A DNA stretch of 64,000 nucleotides. It comes from Trichosphaerium sp. ATCC 40318. Taxonomy: Eukaryota > Discosea > Flabellinia > Trichosidae. Under the pieces are notes generated by a model. It saw only the letters and a program-made list of their open reading frames with translations. It was not told where the DNA came from and did no database searches. Positions 36,990 through 48,899 of the stretch are shown here, in pieces. Each line of letters begins with the position of its first letter. Position 1 is the stretch's first letter. The position numbers were made by a program, and so were the translations under genes. The DNA lies in assembly GCA_038496445.1 (NCBI GenBank), contig JALMLS010000455.1:434001-498000 (forward strand), in the 5' to 3' direction.

Positions 36990-37847
36990 TTAAAGACAAA
37001 AAGTCTCATCTCCAATGCCATTATTTTCATCCAAAACATCTAGTGTGCTCCATTCAAATGCCTTGCGTACTCTTTTATCATTAGCAGGAACTTGACTAGC
37101 AACAAAATCCTCATCCAATTCCCAAAATTCAAAGTTTTTTTCTTGTTTACTACTCTCGTATTCAAGCAACTCTATTTTTCGAACTTGATACAGTAACTCT
37201 GCACCTTCTTGCATACCTACTTTGAGTTTTAAGAAACGCTACCACGTGTTGTTGCACTTTGTTGTTAAACGCATCCAACTGCCTATCCTTGTGTAAGTGT
37301 GATTATTGGAGTAGTTTGACGCACTGTTTTTGGTATTTTTTTGATTTGAGTTTTGAAAACGGTCCAATAGGCCTTCCTCTCCTCTTACACGCCTTATAGA
37401 TGCGTTAACTGTCGCGTACTAACCACTACGCTATACAAAACGTATTAACACACTCACTCTGGAGTATGGTGGAACCTTATACGACATAACAACACTTTGC
37501 GGAAGTTGGTAAAAAAAAAAATAGGCACGTGATTTTGTGTTGGCCTGAAATCTCAAGCCAAAATCAAAAAACGGCAGCCAAACTCTCAGAAGTAGTAGTA
37601 AAATAGGTGCTGTAGAGTTTGTCGGCTTTTGGCTGCCGTTTTTTGGTTTTAGACATACCTTTACCGCAATTGCGTTTTCATTCCGACACTGAGCACACGC
37701 AAATCCTTTATCCACTTCGCTATGCACATCTAACAAACAAAGAAAGCTTCCCATGTGCCATTGGTCATTTTTGTAATGTACTGTAACTCCAGAGCCTTTA
37801 GCAACCCTGACGTATTCACAGCACACACAACGTTCCACCTGCGCCAT
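36990..37847 (-). CDS. Hypothetical protein with an N-terminal two-CxxC motif
   Basis: Exon 1 (37847-37655) has CVCCEY and, 45 residues later, CAQCRNE: two CxxC pairs that could bind one zinc. A 365-nt intron follows, holding an inverted repeat and a tRNA-like box A. The next exon (about 37289-37221) is helical, LDAFNNKVQQHVVAFLKTQ. A candidate 22-nt intron (37199-37220) then joins in phase to a charged helical stretch, KLLYQVRKIELLEYESS, that ends at 36990. I recognise no family. The protein looks like a small zinc-ribbon plus coiled coil, but the 3' end is uncertain. Confidence 0.45.
37558..37650. repeat. Imperfect inverted repeat in an intron
   Basis: Arms at 37558-37585 and 37622-37650, each centred on AAAAAACGGCAGCCAAA and its reverse complement, with about 40 nt between. 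It would fold into a long stem in RNA. It could be a small MITE or a structured intron element. Confidence 0.6.
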
Positions 37848-37999
37848 GCAACAGCAGTATCAGTACTGCCAAAGCCTAACAGGTGGAGGAAATAGTGATT
37901 TAAATTCTTCGCGGCAAAAATTTGACTTTTTTTGCGTAAACAGTATTGTTTTTTTTTTGACTTTCAAAATAACACAAACGCACTAAAACTAGTGACAAC

Positions 38000-39065
38000 A
38001 TGTTTCCCATGCGTATTTACGTGTGTACAACAAGTGGCACTGCTTAGCAAAATTCGCTCTATCAGCACATCTAACTTACAAGCGCTGCCAGTCGAGATTA
38101 TCGTTCATATTATAAAACAAGGGACGTTTACTCTTCGTTCAGCTCAAACATGCCGCTTTTTTCGAGATATTGTCCACAACCATGTTGGATATGGTGTTAT
38201 CGGCCTTTCAACCTTAAATGAAATGTTCATGCTCTCTGGGAGCCCTTTACTTAAGAATACAAAAATTTATGTCATGCTCGGTATTGAGTCATTAGATAGA
38301 GGTCTTAAAGCATTGGCTGGAGTACACACAATCGATCTTTCAGAGACGTATGTAACAGATGAAGGTTTGAAGGCATTGGCAGGTGTACATACCATTGAGT
38401 TAACGGACTGTAATAGTATTACAGACGAGGGTCTTAAGGCGTTAGCTGGGGTACATAGAATTGACATATCAAAGACAAACATAACAAATGAGGGTATTAA
38501 AGCGTTGGCTGGTGTACATACTATAACGATGTACAACTGCAGTATTTCAGACGAAGGTATTGCAGCTTTAGCTGGTGTACATGCAATTTATCTATCATGG
38601 ACAAGTATAACAGATGAAGGTTTGAAAGCATTAGCTGGTGTACATACAATTGACCTAGAAAGGACAAACGTAACAGATGAAGGTTTGAAGGCATTGGCTG
38701 GTGTACACAGCATTGATTTATCTGGTTTGAATATCACTGATGAAGGTATTTCAGCTTTAGCTGGTGTGTATGCTATCTTTTTGTGTGGGTGTAAACACAT
38801 CACTGACAAAGGTGTCTCAGCTTTAGTTGGTGTACAAAAGATTTCGCTTGCTTGTTGTATGGGTATCACAGGATCATGTATGAAAGATCTTGCAGATGCA
38901 CATACCATAAATCTATCAATGACAAATGCAACTGATGATTGGCTTGTTCCACTTGGTGGAGTCAAACAATTGTGTCTACGTTCTTGTACCAAAATCACAG
39001 ATGTAGCTATAAAGTCACTGAAAGATGTGGAGATTTGTGATTATCTTGACAGTTTTTGTTTTTAA
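38000..39065 (+). CDS. F-box protein with about eleven short leucine-rich repeats
   Basis: The N-terminal F-box, LPVEIIVHIIKQGTFTLRSA, would dock on Skp1 of an SCF ubiquitin ligase. From about 38280 follow about eleven repeats of 21-22 residues with the pattern TDEGLKALAGVHTIDLS, a cysteine-containing or GALA-like LRR type, which would form a solenoid for substrate binding. The repeats are close to identical at the DNA level in the middle and more divergent at the ends. There is no in-frame ATG before the F-box without splicing; ATG 38000-38002 joins the body in phase through a 22-nt intron (38013-38034, GTATTT...CAACAAG). A decayed relative lies at 56358-57465. Confidence 0.78.
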
Positions 39066-39891
39066 GACTGCTATGGACAATACAAGTAAGGAAATTAGAT
39101 AGTAGAAAATGACACTAGATGTAGAACTTAAATAAATAGTAACAAGCGAGTACAAGGCAGCTAGCTAACCCATTGTTTTTGACAATTTTTCTTAACTTTT
39201 TTCCTCACCAAAAAAAAAAGGTAATCAAACACAAGGTACATGTAATAGAGTATTACGTGCATTGTCTATAAGGTGATATGGACCTCACTTTGATGACATT
39301 TAGAGTCAGCGCTGATAGATCAAGAAGAAGTCTGTTACTCAGCAAAGTGTTGTTTAGAAATGTAAAGAGAAAGAGCTTGAAAAAGCTTAGAGTTGTTGCT
39401 AAACTTGCAAACGCGACATAGTGGCTTTGAGGCTGTACAAAGTGGGATGATTAAAAAAGCGATGGTTTTGCTTGGAATCAACGATCTGCTACAGTTTTCT
39501 AAACTAGGAATGGTTTCATATCTTTACCACGAAAATGCCTTTACATCGAACAAATTACTAGTTGTCTTCGTGACCAAAAGTCAGCTGGGTAAATAAGTCA
39601 AAAAACGCCAGCAAAAAATCAATGAAAAATAACAACAGTTCCACTAACATCATTGAACTTCACTCATTTGGGGTACCAAGCATTTGGTAAGCGTGACAAT
39701 GGATGTTTGCCTTAAGGCCCGCGCTATAGAGAAGCCTAATTCACGGCTAGTCAATTGTGTTGACGGTTACCGAGATTGATGACACGCATCAACGAAAAGA
39801 AATTAAGTTTGTATTTACTATTTGATGTTTCTGTTTTCTCTTAAGAGAGAAATCGTCAACGCTAGTATTAACATAATTTTATCTTCTAACT
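39066..39891. other. Intergenic stretch with weak reading frames
   Basis: A plus-strand frame from ATG about 39280 and a second frame at about 39393-39596 (MIKKAMVLLGINDLLQFSKL) look protein-like but are in different phases, with no convincing intron between. This could be a damaged gene. Otherwise AT-rich spacer. Confidence 0.3.
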
Positions 39892-40705
39892 ATGAACCGC
39901 ACAGTACCAATAACCGATATTTCTGAGTACTTTGGACTTCCAGAGGATATGGTAACAATAATAGTCGAAGACAAGAAGTTCTATGCCCACGAAACTATCT
40001 TAACGATGCATAGCCCAGTATTCGAAGCTATGTTAAAGCATCCCTTGAAAGAGGGAACTAGTAGAGTTATCAAACTTGAGGTACAGATTTTTAATCAATC
40101 ACTCAACTCATATCGAAAAACTTGCCTAAAAGAAGTTTGTGCAGATTTTCTGTTAAGACTGACGCTGTGTAGGGTAAAACATACCAAGATGTTTTCAATC
40201 TCTTATCACATGTGTATGACCCACAGCCTATACCCGAGGAGAATTTGGTGAGGTTATTGGAGCTTGCTAGAGAGTATATGATGCAGCGACTTATTGAGAA
40301 ATGTGTTAGAGCAATAGAAAACCTTCCTTGCAGCCCAGGTAGGTAGATCTAAAGATTTAGTAATAAAATTATGTTGTAGAGCGGTTCTTGGCCGTTGATC
40401 AGTGTGGACAACAATTCGAAAGTATCATTGCCTCCAAGTTTTTAGCTTGGGCAGTTGTACATTTCGCAAGTTTATCTACCGTTTTACATTTGTTATCACG
40501 TGAAACTACCTCTTTGCTAGCACAAAAAGCAGGTTCAATTATTAATCATATGGTTTCAGAGGTTGATCGCCTAGACCCTGTTTTAAGAAAATTGGCTGCG
40601 AAAACTGTGCGTGGCTATCCGAACCATCTTGTTGTGTTATTCAACAACAAAAAGTACACAATCTCACAGCCGCAAAACGGGTGGCACTTTCAGAAAATTA
40701 CTTAA
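39892..40705 (+). CDS. BTB/POZ-domain protein
   Basis: A likely Cullin-3 adaptor or other BTB scaffold. The first exon has DMVTIIVEDKKFYAHETILT followed by HSPVFEAMLK, the standard BTB start where the KFYAHE-ILT strand-helix is diagnostic. After an intron it continues with TYQDVFNLLSHVYDPQ and NLVRLLELAREYMMQRLIEK, the end of the BTB fold and the start of the BACK-like helices. The last exon is helical to KITstop. It resembles the BTB proteins common in nematodes and amoebae. There is no kelch, MATH or ankyrin region. Confidence 0.8.
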
Positions 40706-40936
40706 TACCATTTGCAAATCTAAATTACTAGTAAATAAATCTTTCAATAAGCCTTTCTAGAGTTTCGATTTCATACTAAATTTTCATAAGAGTAAAACTA
40801 TTTAATTCAGGTTCAATAATAATGGAGCACTTATAATCTTACAGCTCTTTGAATGTCTTCAATAAATTCTTATTTCAAATGAGAAAAGAGTTTTTATTAT
40901 CAACACAAAACAAAGTTGCAAACACTTACAGCCAGT

Positions 40937-42184
40937 TCAGTTTTTATTGCGTTTACGAAGCTCGTGTTCGAGTACACGCCAAGAAGTATGCACGCCAGTA
41001 CAACTAAATACAAGAAGTAGCACTATATTTAGAACAAGCATAACAACACTGAACGGTATAACAGAATATGTCAATCCTCTGAAAGTATACCCTTCACAAT
41101 TATCAAAATCAACATGATATACATTCATAATGATACCCCAAGTGAGAATAATAATATAACAAGAAAAGTTAAACACGTGATAATAAAAAATAAATGGGTA
41201 TAACATGAGACCAACAATACCAATCCAATTACTAACTTGTACCCTCGCTTTCATACCTTTCTCGCATTTCTCGTTATTAATACTATGTTGAGCACATACT
41301 GTGTTTGATATTGAGCATGTTAGAGTATCAGCTGATAGTCCTGTTCTTCTAGCAACAATAAATTCTTGAAGAAGTTCCTCACGTGATAAATCAGCACATG
41401 CTTCTTGTTTATCATAAATCGTAAAGTTACACGGAGTGTCACTTTCTGTTCGGATATACTCAGCAGAAACAAACTCTATTGTACTACCTAGAAAGACATA
41501 TTAGGCGATGTTCAAAAGATACAATAAAAATCCTTGTAACACCGTTGACACGTGTTCACAAGTTGTTTTTAAGCGTCAATAAATATCCGTTACAAAGTTT
41601 TGTTTTCGTAGAGTTTTGGCGTTTTAAAACAATAAAGTGAATCTGTACTTGAACAAACGCCACCAAGCTGCGTATCTCTGTTTTCAAATAGCTGGTCTCT
41701 GCCGAATACGAAAATTCTGTTGCTCAACGCAGCACGTGGGGTAGTTTCATCAGAACAATATACGTTGAGTATTGTATTAACTCTGGCTGCTGATTGGGTC
41801 AGATTGACATCTTCTGTAGTTGCCAGTACTGCCAAGACAACAAATATAAGAAACACGCTATAAAAACAATATTAATACGATACAATATGCGTTCAGCATG
41901 TCCCAGCGTATGGAGACAAAAAAAAACTTGTTGAAGGCGAAAACAAAACAGTGTCGACTCCACGTGTTGTAAAGATAACGCTACGTGCTCTAAAATGCTG
42001 TAGGAGAGATTTTCAATATGATAACGGTTTGTATAACGTACTTGACGTTGTTTGCTGTTGTTCTTGCAAAGAACACATGCCAGTAGCTATCTGTATCTGT
42101 CTTCGATGATTGTTTTTCTTTATTTAACGTATCTCCTCTAGTGACATCATCTAACTCGATATCTTCGTCAGTATTTGAAGTCAT
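40937..42184 (-). CDS. Multi-pass membrane protein with Cys-rich loop
   Basis: A cytosolic acidic and Ser/Thr-rich N-terminus (MTSNTDEDIELDDVTRG) is followed by a membrane segment at the start of the second exon (VFLIFVVLAVLA). Then comes an extracellular or lumenal loop of about 190 residues with about eight cysteines, and at least three C-terminal membrane segments (WIGIVGLMLYPFIFYYH, IIILTWGIIM, VVMLVLNIVLLLVFS). The C-terminus is basic (ELRKRNKN). Four exons. I do not recognise the family; the layout suggests a plasma-membrane sensor or transporter accessory. Confidence 0.6.
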
Positions 42185-42272
42185 AGTATTAATGTTTAGG
42201 AACTACTAGTAGGTGGCACCACTCTCGTGTTTCACAGAAGAAGGGCAATCTTAACTAGTAATCAAAATATGA

Positions 42273-43018
42273 ATGAAGGATGTGGAACATTTCAAGCGTT
42301 TGGTTGATTGTCTAGACAATCGAAAGAAATGCGTACCTTACAGGTTAGATTCACGCATTCTTGTTGATCTACGATACCAGATTCAAGGAGAGAATACGTC
42401 TCAGTCATCTTCGATCCCTGGATCACGTAGCGAGACCCTTCCCAAGCCTTATAACCATGAAGGTACTTATTCTCAAAACTGTTTGAATTTTAATATGCCA
42501 TTGTATAGAACTGCTACTTGCCGATGTTGTTTTACAATACTACCATACTTAAACAACTACCTCTCACTTTTCAAACGCCAGTAAAATACAAATTTATACT
42601 GTCACAATAAAGATGATAGCGAGCAATAATCACAATAGCCTAACCCCTTTTCATCTTTTTTTTTTTTCAAAATGTTCACACGAGTCTCCTTAGGTGTAGA
42701 ATAAATCTGCTCGTGGCTAAGCAGGAGCCACCAATACTAAATATCCTTCCTAGAGTGCTCCTTTATATTGACAACTTCGTTGCCCTGGAACGGGAGCCTC
42801 CTCAAGTAGCCAAAAAGACAGTAGCGTCCTTAAGACAAGATTTAACCAACAAGTGTTGTTTTTGTAGCAAACTGGGTGTACTTGACTTCCTAAGGTTACA
42901 GGATTACACTTCGATATCGTTACATGTTCTTATGAAAATCACAAAAAAAAAAAACCAGCGAAGTGCAAAGGTTTTGTTGAATATTCAAAGTATTGCTTCA
43001 CCAAATGGTAACACATGA
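42273..43018 (+). CDS. Hypothetical helical protein
   Basis: Exons at about 42273-42462, 42710-42852 and 42875-43018 read as protein. The second, beginning VAKQEPPILNILPRVLLY, and the third, GVLDFLRLQDYTSISLHVL, are helical and may form part of an armadillo-like fold. Start and splice sites are provisional. No family recognised. It sits head to head with the membrane-protein gene, about 88 bp apart. Confidence 0.4.
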
Positions 43019-43306
43019 ACCTAAGACTTGATGTACAGGCTACATTTATACCTGTCCTCAAGGCTTAAACAAACCATGGTCAAAGTTGACAAACAGCGGA
43101 GTAGGTTTCATGCGAACTTTTTAGCTAAAATGAAGGTTCCTTTAAGGAGTTTAATGTTTAACGCAAAAAATTCGACTCTTCCAGCAACCAGTCGAATCAT
43201 TTGATCTTGCGTTCTTAAATAAATTCGGTGTAGAAGGGAAAATATGTGAGTTGTAAATACGTGCACACTCAAAAAGCTAAAACAAAACGAAAAAAAAAGC
43301 AACTTG

Positions 43307-44455
43307 ATGACAACACCTCGCTTTATCTTCCTATCCCTAGTTCTCTTTGGCATGGTACTTGCGTACTGGACTCCTTTCGCTGGTAATGCATCGCCTTCTC
43401 ATATCACTGCCAAGAGATATGACAACATGTTCTTCAGCGGAGGTCCCTTCACTGTTGAAACGTGGATAATCCAACCTGGAGACAAATTCATACAGATGGA
43501 ATGGTTGGGTCATACCCGAGTAGCCTCTTTCACCCTCTTTATCAAGCCCGGCCTTAAGTGGATGCTAGCGTGGGTAGACTCCAACGGCGATTGGAGATAC
43601 CAAGCAAAAGGCGGACGAACTATTGGCACCTGGCCTACATCTTCTTCCGATCAATACGTTTCAGGTAGCTTTCGAGGAAACCTTGAAAAGGATTTGCTCA
43701 TTTCGAACCCCAATGGTCGCTATGCTACGCTTAAACTAGACTTGACGGTCGCAAACACCAATGGATTCTTTAATTACATCTTTAACTGGGTACAACTCCA
43801 GTATGCCTCAAACGCTAATGTTCAAGCAAACGATAAACTCATCTCTGGTTTCTTCGATCATACTCTCAGAATAAGACAAGAATATGTTGTGTTGATCAAA
43901 CCAACAGGGTACTACGTCATGAAGTTCAATACCGTAACGAACAACTGGGATATCCTCTCAAGCTCCAGCAACGGACAAATTTACTGGTGGGTTATTAATC
44001 AATCGAGTGACAAGTACATCGTAGGCGGATTCGAAAACCGAGCACATGACCTCCTCCTTTGTGTTAATCCTAACGGATGGCATCATCTCATGAAATTAAA
44101 CCCAGCAACGAATACCTTCCAGTTCATCGAAGGTGGCTCAAACGGCAAAATTGGCACGTGGACAATCGGTCATCACAACAGATTTCTTGCGGGGAAGTTT
44201 GACGGTTCAATCAATGGCGGAATAAATCCTCCGCATCACTTGCTCGCTATTGATCCAAGTGGTAATTCCAAAACACTTGAACTAGTAAATAACCATTGGA
44301 CGCAAGTAGCAACGAACAACGGAGATGGTAGGATTGCTGGATGGCATATTGGTTGGGGTGATCACTATGTACGAGTTGAATCATTTGATGACAACCGATA
44401 TAGAGTACTAGCATTTAACAACGGTGGCTGGTGGAAAAGTATGCAACTGTTGTAA
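43307..44455 (+). CDS. Secreted beta-propeller-like repeat protein, single exon
   Basis: A signal peptide (FIFLSLVLFGMVLAYW) precedes about six repeats of 50-60 residues. The repeat carries a D-YVSGSF or DKYIVGGF step, then DLLL-NPNGWH and a W-rich strand, resembling FG-GAP/VCBS or tachylectin-like propeller blades used in secreted lectins and hydrolases. The gene has no intron, whereas nearly all large neighbours have many, and its codons look richer in G and C at third positions. This suggests late acquisition from bacteria or a retrocopy, but the search has not been done. It may bind sugars on prey or cell wall. Confidence 0.65.
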   Translation: MTTPRFIFLSLVLFGMVLAYWTPFAGNASPSHITAKRYDNMFFSGGPFTVETWIIQPGDKFIQMEWLGHTRVASFTLFIKPGLKWMLAWVDSNGDWRYQAKGGRTIGTWPTSSSDQYVSGSFRGNLEKDLLISNPNGRYATLKLDLTVANTNGFFNYIFNWVQLQYASNANVQANDKLISGFFDHTLRIRQEYVVLIKPTGYYVMKFNTVTNNWDILSSSSNGQIYWWVINQSSDKYIVGGFENRAHDLLLCVNPNGWHHLMKLNPATNTFQFIEGGSNGKIGTWTIGHHNRFLAGKFDGSINGGINPPHHLLAIDPSGNSKTLELVNNHWTQVATNNGDGRIAGWHIGWGDHYVRVESFDDNRYRVLAFNNGGWWKSMQLL

Positions 44456-44469
44456 ATAAACTGAATGTT

Positions 44470-44786
44470 TTACCCTGTTTCTGTTACCTTTTGTGCTTCT
44501 TGTTCAAAGTGAGTAACGCTCCAGACTCTTATATTCCTTGACTTAACCCTTAAATGTACTTTATAAAATATCTTTATATTCAACTCTGTTACGTTATCTC
44601 TAAACCTTACAATGTGCTTTTTGTCGGGTTTTAAAATGACCTGTGACTTTGATAAAAGGCTGTTGACCTTCACATTCTCACGAAGCAGGCACTTTCCGGT
44701 TGCCTTTAGCAAGTATTACAATGTACATTCGAAGTAGCCAAGGCAGCTATCAAACTAGGTATAGCAATCAACTGCACATAACTCAT
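44470..44786 (-). CDS. Small possibly secreted protein
   Basis: Exon 1 (44786-about 44727) encodes a hydrophobic start, MSYVQLIAIPSLIAALATSN, which could be a signal peptide. A GTACAT...CGTGAG intron then joins in phase to a basic, strand-rich second exon (KPDKKHIVRFRDNVTELNIK and on) that ends in QKVTETGstop. About 87 residues, no cysteine, no known family. It converges on the propeller-like gene, with only 14 bp between the stops. Confidence 0.45.
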
Positions 44787-44999
44787 ACTATTAATTACAA
44801 TGAAAACAGAATTAAATAGTTTCATAACATTGTCACTCTTTGCAATTACAAACGCCTCAACGAGTTGTTAAACACTATCATGCTAATATTACAACTCGCA
44901 ACAGGTTTTCCTTACATACAGAACGCGAAAACGGTTGGCTGGCTAGGTTGTTTTTGTCAAAGATATTCATGTTTAAACAGTTCGTTACAGCGTTTAACT

Positions 45000-47900
45000 A
45001 TGTCGCTGTTTCAGTACACCCTGATTTTATGTTGTACAGCATTTATATCAACAGTTCTATGCTCTCAAGTACAAAAAGGAAAATATGATGTCACGTGGAC
45101 AACACCAAGCACAGACGCCTATGGTACGTACTTTCTTTGGTAACAATAACGTTGAGAAGAAAAAAAATACCTTCAACGTATCTCTAACGGTTTAAAAGGA
45201 TCTATGCCTATTGGTAACGGCGATATTGGCGCAAACGTTTGGGCTTTGGTAAGGGTGATGGTTAAATCATTTCTCCTTAGTATTTGTTAGTCGAATGGCA
45301 CTGTATCTATTTTATTAAGCAAAACTGACGCGTGGAGTGAAACAGGGACCCTTTTTAAGGTCAGAAAACTTTTCTTCTTTTTTGATTCCAAAAACACGTG
45401 CTGAAAAAGTCGGTTGACTTTTCTTCTAGTTGAACTTATTGAATGTTGTGTTTGAGCCTAATCCGTTCACTTCTGCGTTCCGTCAACACCTTAATTTGAC
45501 AGCTGGTACAATATCTATAACTGATGATGGGTTTGAAGCGAAAGTATGGATGGATGCGACTTCGCCAAGATTTGTTCTCGAAACGACATCAACACGTGAT
45601 TTGGATGTAACTGCAAAGTGCGGTTGACAACACAATACTGTTATAACTTATATCTCTTTTAGGCTCGCGCCTTGGCGTTTATCTAAAGAGTCAGCGCAAG
45701 GTGATTTCTGCGGCAAACTATACATGTACCCTGATGTGCAGGTGTCGAACTTACCTTCCAAATGGGACCCTAACTCATGTACAATTTTACTTTTTCGATG
45801 CTGTGTTCCGTGACTTTCTTTAGTGGTGTGGTATCATAGAAATGACCCAGCCAATTCTCACTGGGCTCCGTCAATGAAGTACCAAGGATTGGAATCTTTG
45901 ATTCCATTTTTAGATGATCCGTTATCCAACAGGACTTTTGGTGGAGCAGTTTTGGTTCGTAATACTCTAGTTCAAAGAAAGACTTATTTGTGTTCCAAAA
46001 GGGTCAAGGTTTCAAGAGACTTGATGCGCAAACTATTCAACTTAAGAGCTCAAAATCTTCCGTCATCACTTCATATGCGTTGACCGAGCAAACGGATGAT
46101 GCGGACACGTGGATGAACAAATTATTGACTATTGTTGAAGACGGGCTTAAAAACGAAGTTTCAAAGGCTTATTCCAAGCACCTTTCAACTTGGGGTGATT
46201 TTTGGGAAAGGTAGAATGAACTTGAAACTATTCAAGGATATTTTCTAATGAACTTTTCTTGTAGAGGATACGTTGATGTCTCTACATCAAACTCAAGTTC
46301 AGATTTCGAGTTAGTTTCATTGAAATTTACATTGCAAAGATATATTGATAGATGTATGGTACGTCTCTTTACTCGATAATTAACTTGTCTTATGTAATAT
46401 ATAGGGTCTTGGTAACTCTCCAATAAAGTTTAATGGTCAAATATTTAACGCTGATTTTCCAAATCCTGATGTAAGGAAATGGGGTAGATGTTTATGGTTT
46501 CAAAACACAAGATTACCTTATTGGAATTTGATGGGAACAGGTGACTTTGATGAAATGTTCCCTTGGTATGAAATGGTACAACATTTATCAATCACGTGAT
46601 TTTTCTAATAATATAAAGTACCTCAATATTATACCAATGGCAGAGCGCCGATCTAAGGTGTACTTTGGTCACAGTGGATCTTTTTTTCCAGGTTTGCTTA
46701 ACTAAATTTTCGCTTGTTTTCTTCCTCTAAGTCGTGGTTTAGAGACTATGACGTTCTATGGATTATACTCTAATGCTGGTTTTGGTTACGGATGTGGTCA
46801 TAAAGAAGCCTTCAATATTGCCGATAATACTTACATACGATACTACTGGCAAGGTAACGTTTCCGCGGTTTTTTGGATGTTTTTAACTGTTTTTTTTTAG
46901 GTGGCATCGAGCTTACAATGATAATGCTCGATCACTTTGATATGACAAATGATATGGATATGCTTAAAAAGTATTTGGTGCCTATAGCAAGCTCAGTGAC
47001 AACTTTTTATAAAGAACATTGGCCTGAAAAAGACAAAAACGGCAAACAAATAATGTTCCCAAGTACGAAGAAAAGATCTTTTGTTATTATTCACATCCGA
47101 CAAGGTCAAAGTCTGGAAACGTGGCAATGTCCGGATAATTCTTCATGTGTTACAAATCCTACACCTGACATAGCAGGACTTCGAAAAATATTACCTAGAC
47201 TGTTGGCTCTACCATCGAGTGGTACGTTGTTAAACTGTATTTCAAATGGAGCATGTTAATATTTTGTAGCTACGACGCCATCTTTGATTGACCTATGGAA
47301 AACAATGCTTCAGCAGGTTCCAGATATTCCTGTAGTGGGTAAGATAAGCGTTTGGTAAGTTTATCCTAACAGGGTACTTCAAGGTGGTATCATACAACCC
47401 TGGGAAAAATTCACAGGACCAAGAACAAGAAACTCTGAAAACACAGAATTATATACTCTGTTCCCTTATAGAAATTACCTCCCTCTTAGCCCTAATATAA
47501 CTGTAGCTATGGACAGTTATAAAAAGAGAAGATTTCCATGCAACAAAGGTACAAACTAAACCAACGAGCAAAGAACCTTCCCACCTTTTCGTTACAAACC
47601 TTTTTCTACGGACTTGATGAAACAAGGTATCTTGTTAGTTAATGCCGTTATGATTTTAACTACAGATTTGCATGCACTCTCATGGGTACTAAGAACTCTT
47701 TTTAGGGTGGTGTCAAGATATTGTGGATGCAGCATTTCTAGGTGATTCTGAAGAAACTTTTAAACAAATACTTGGGCGCGCTGAGGCATGGATAGTTTTT
47801 GTTTAGGATGAGTTGTCTAATTCTTTCAAAAATAGTCAGGGTCATCTCCATATAGATTTTCAGGATTTGCAGGGAATTATCAAGACTATGCTCCAAGTGA

Positions 47901-48276
47901 AGATCATTATAGCAACCTCAAGACAGCAATACAATATGCTCTTTTACAGCCAACAGATGACAACGAAGGTAGCATCTTGCTATTCCCTGCTTGGTAAGAC
48001 GTTCTTTGTTCACATAATATCTAAGCTCCTGAAGTCTGTTTCAGTGTTTTAAGAAACGAACTACTCTTTAGAACACTACCATCTCTTGTGAATATTGACT
48101 AACTTATTTCCAAAAGGCCTGCTGATGTAAATGTTTCGTTTAAGCTCTACGGAGCAAAATCCACTATTATAGAAGCTACATGCACTGAAGGTAAACTGGT
48201 ATCATTGAAAATTGAACCAGAGAGTAGAAGGAGCGCTATCAAGTTCGGTAACGTTTGCAAGCCATCTTTTGATTGA
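45000..48276 (+). CDS. Secreted GH95/DUF5703-like glycoside hydrolase
   Basis: Probably a secreted or lysosomal exoglycosidase of the alpha-L-fucosidase GH95 relatives. The signal peptide is MSLFQYTLILCCTAFISTVL. Exons follow with YDVTWTTPSTDAYG, GSMPIGNGDIGANVWAL and SILLSKTDAWSETG, the typical N-terminal beta-sandwich start of the DUF5703 group. The (alpha/alpha)6 part carries GNSPIKFNGQIFNADFPNPD, WGRCLWFQNTRLPYWNLMGT, ETMTFYGLYS and a GCGHKEAFNIADNTYIRYYW segment. C-terminal exons include GSILLFPAWPADVNVSFKLY and end in a small beta domain. About 18 introns. Bacterial relatives are usual; the dense introns here indicate a long residence in the eukaryotic genome. Confidence 0.75.
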
Positions 48277-48899
48277 TTTAAATCGTACCACGTTTCAAAC
48301 ACGGTGTATCACATGATGGGAAAAAAATCTTTCACCAACAAATAAACTGTCACTGACATATCAAATATTTTGTACTCACTAACATTTAATGTAAAGCAAC
48401 ATCCGGAACAGCTCATCCTTGTAATTAATTTGACTGATAACAACGATAACTTTCGGATAGGATTCACAGAAAGGATTACCGGCTTGAGAAAAATATTGAC
48501 AAAACTTTCGTTTAATCCATTACTAACGTACCACTCTTTGCGGTTTGTTTGTTTAAAAATGAGTTTCCTGATGAGGTTACAGAGGTACGGCCATGTATAA
48601 CGCTATTCTTCTCAACTGACACTCAATCTTCGTAAAAGATGCTGTAAATCGGCATAGACGCATCGAAAACGTAGTAACATACGCGTAAAGAACATTGCAA
48701 AGGGTACGCTTTAATTTCCTTATTTTTCATATCTATGACTTGAAAGCATCCCAACGTAAACAATGTCTGCTGTGTCGACATTCATCAGCTCTCGTTGATT
48801 GATTTCTTGGTGAACATATCACAAAAGGCAACATTTACAATTTATCATTTACACCAACTTGACAAGTCGTGAAATAGGTAGTCTCAAACTCAAGCGTCA
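48277..48899. other. Intergenic stretch with a fragment-like frame
   Basis: A plus-strand frame (48370-48600) with QHPEQLILVINLTDNND looks protein-like but is open to a stop with no start context or splice partners. It may be another gene remnant next to the pseudogene that follows. Confidence 0.3.

Noticed and set aside
37398-37436. A complete tRNA gene
   Set aside because: Only a box A-like D arm is present; no matching anticodon stem, T arm or acceptor stem.
38267-38998. Two long minus-strand frames (38267-38536 and 38588-38998)
   Set aside because: They are antisense to the LRR repeats; the repeat period keeps the opposite frame open. No splice logic or motif.
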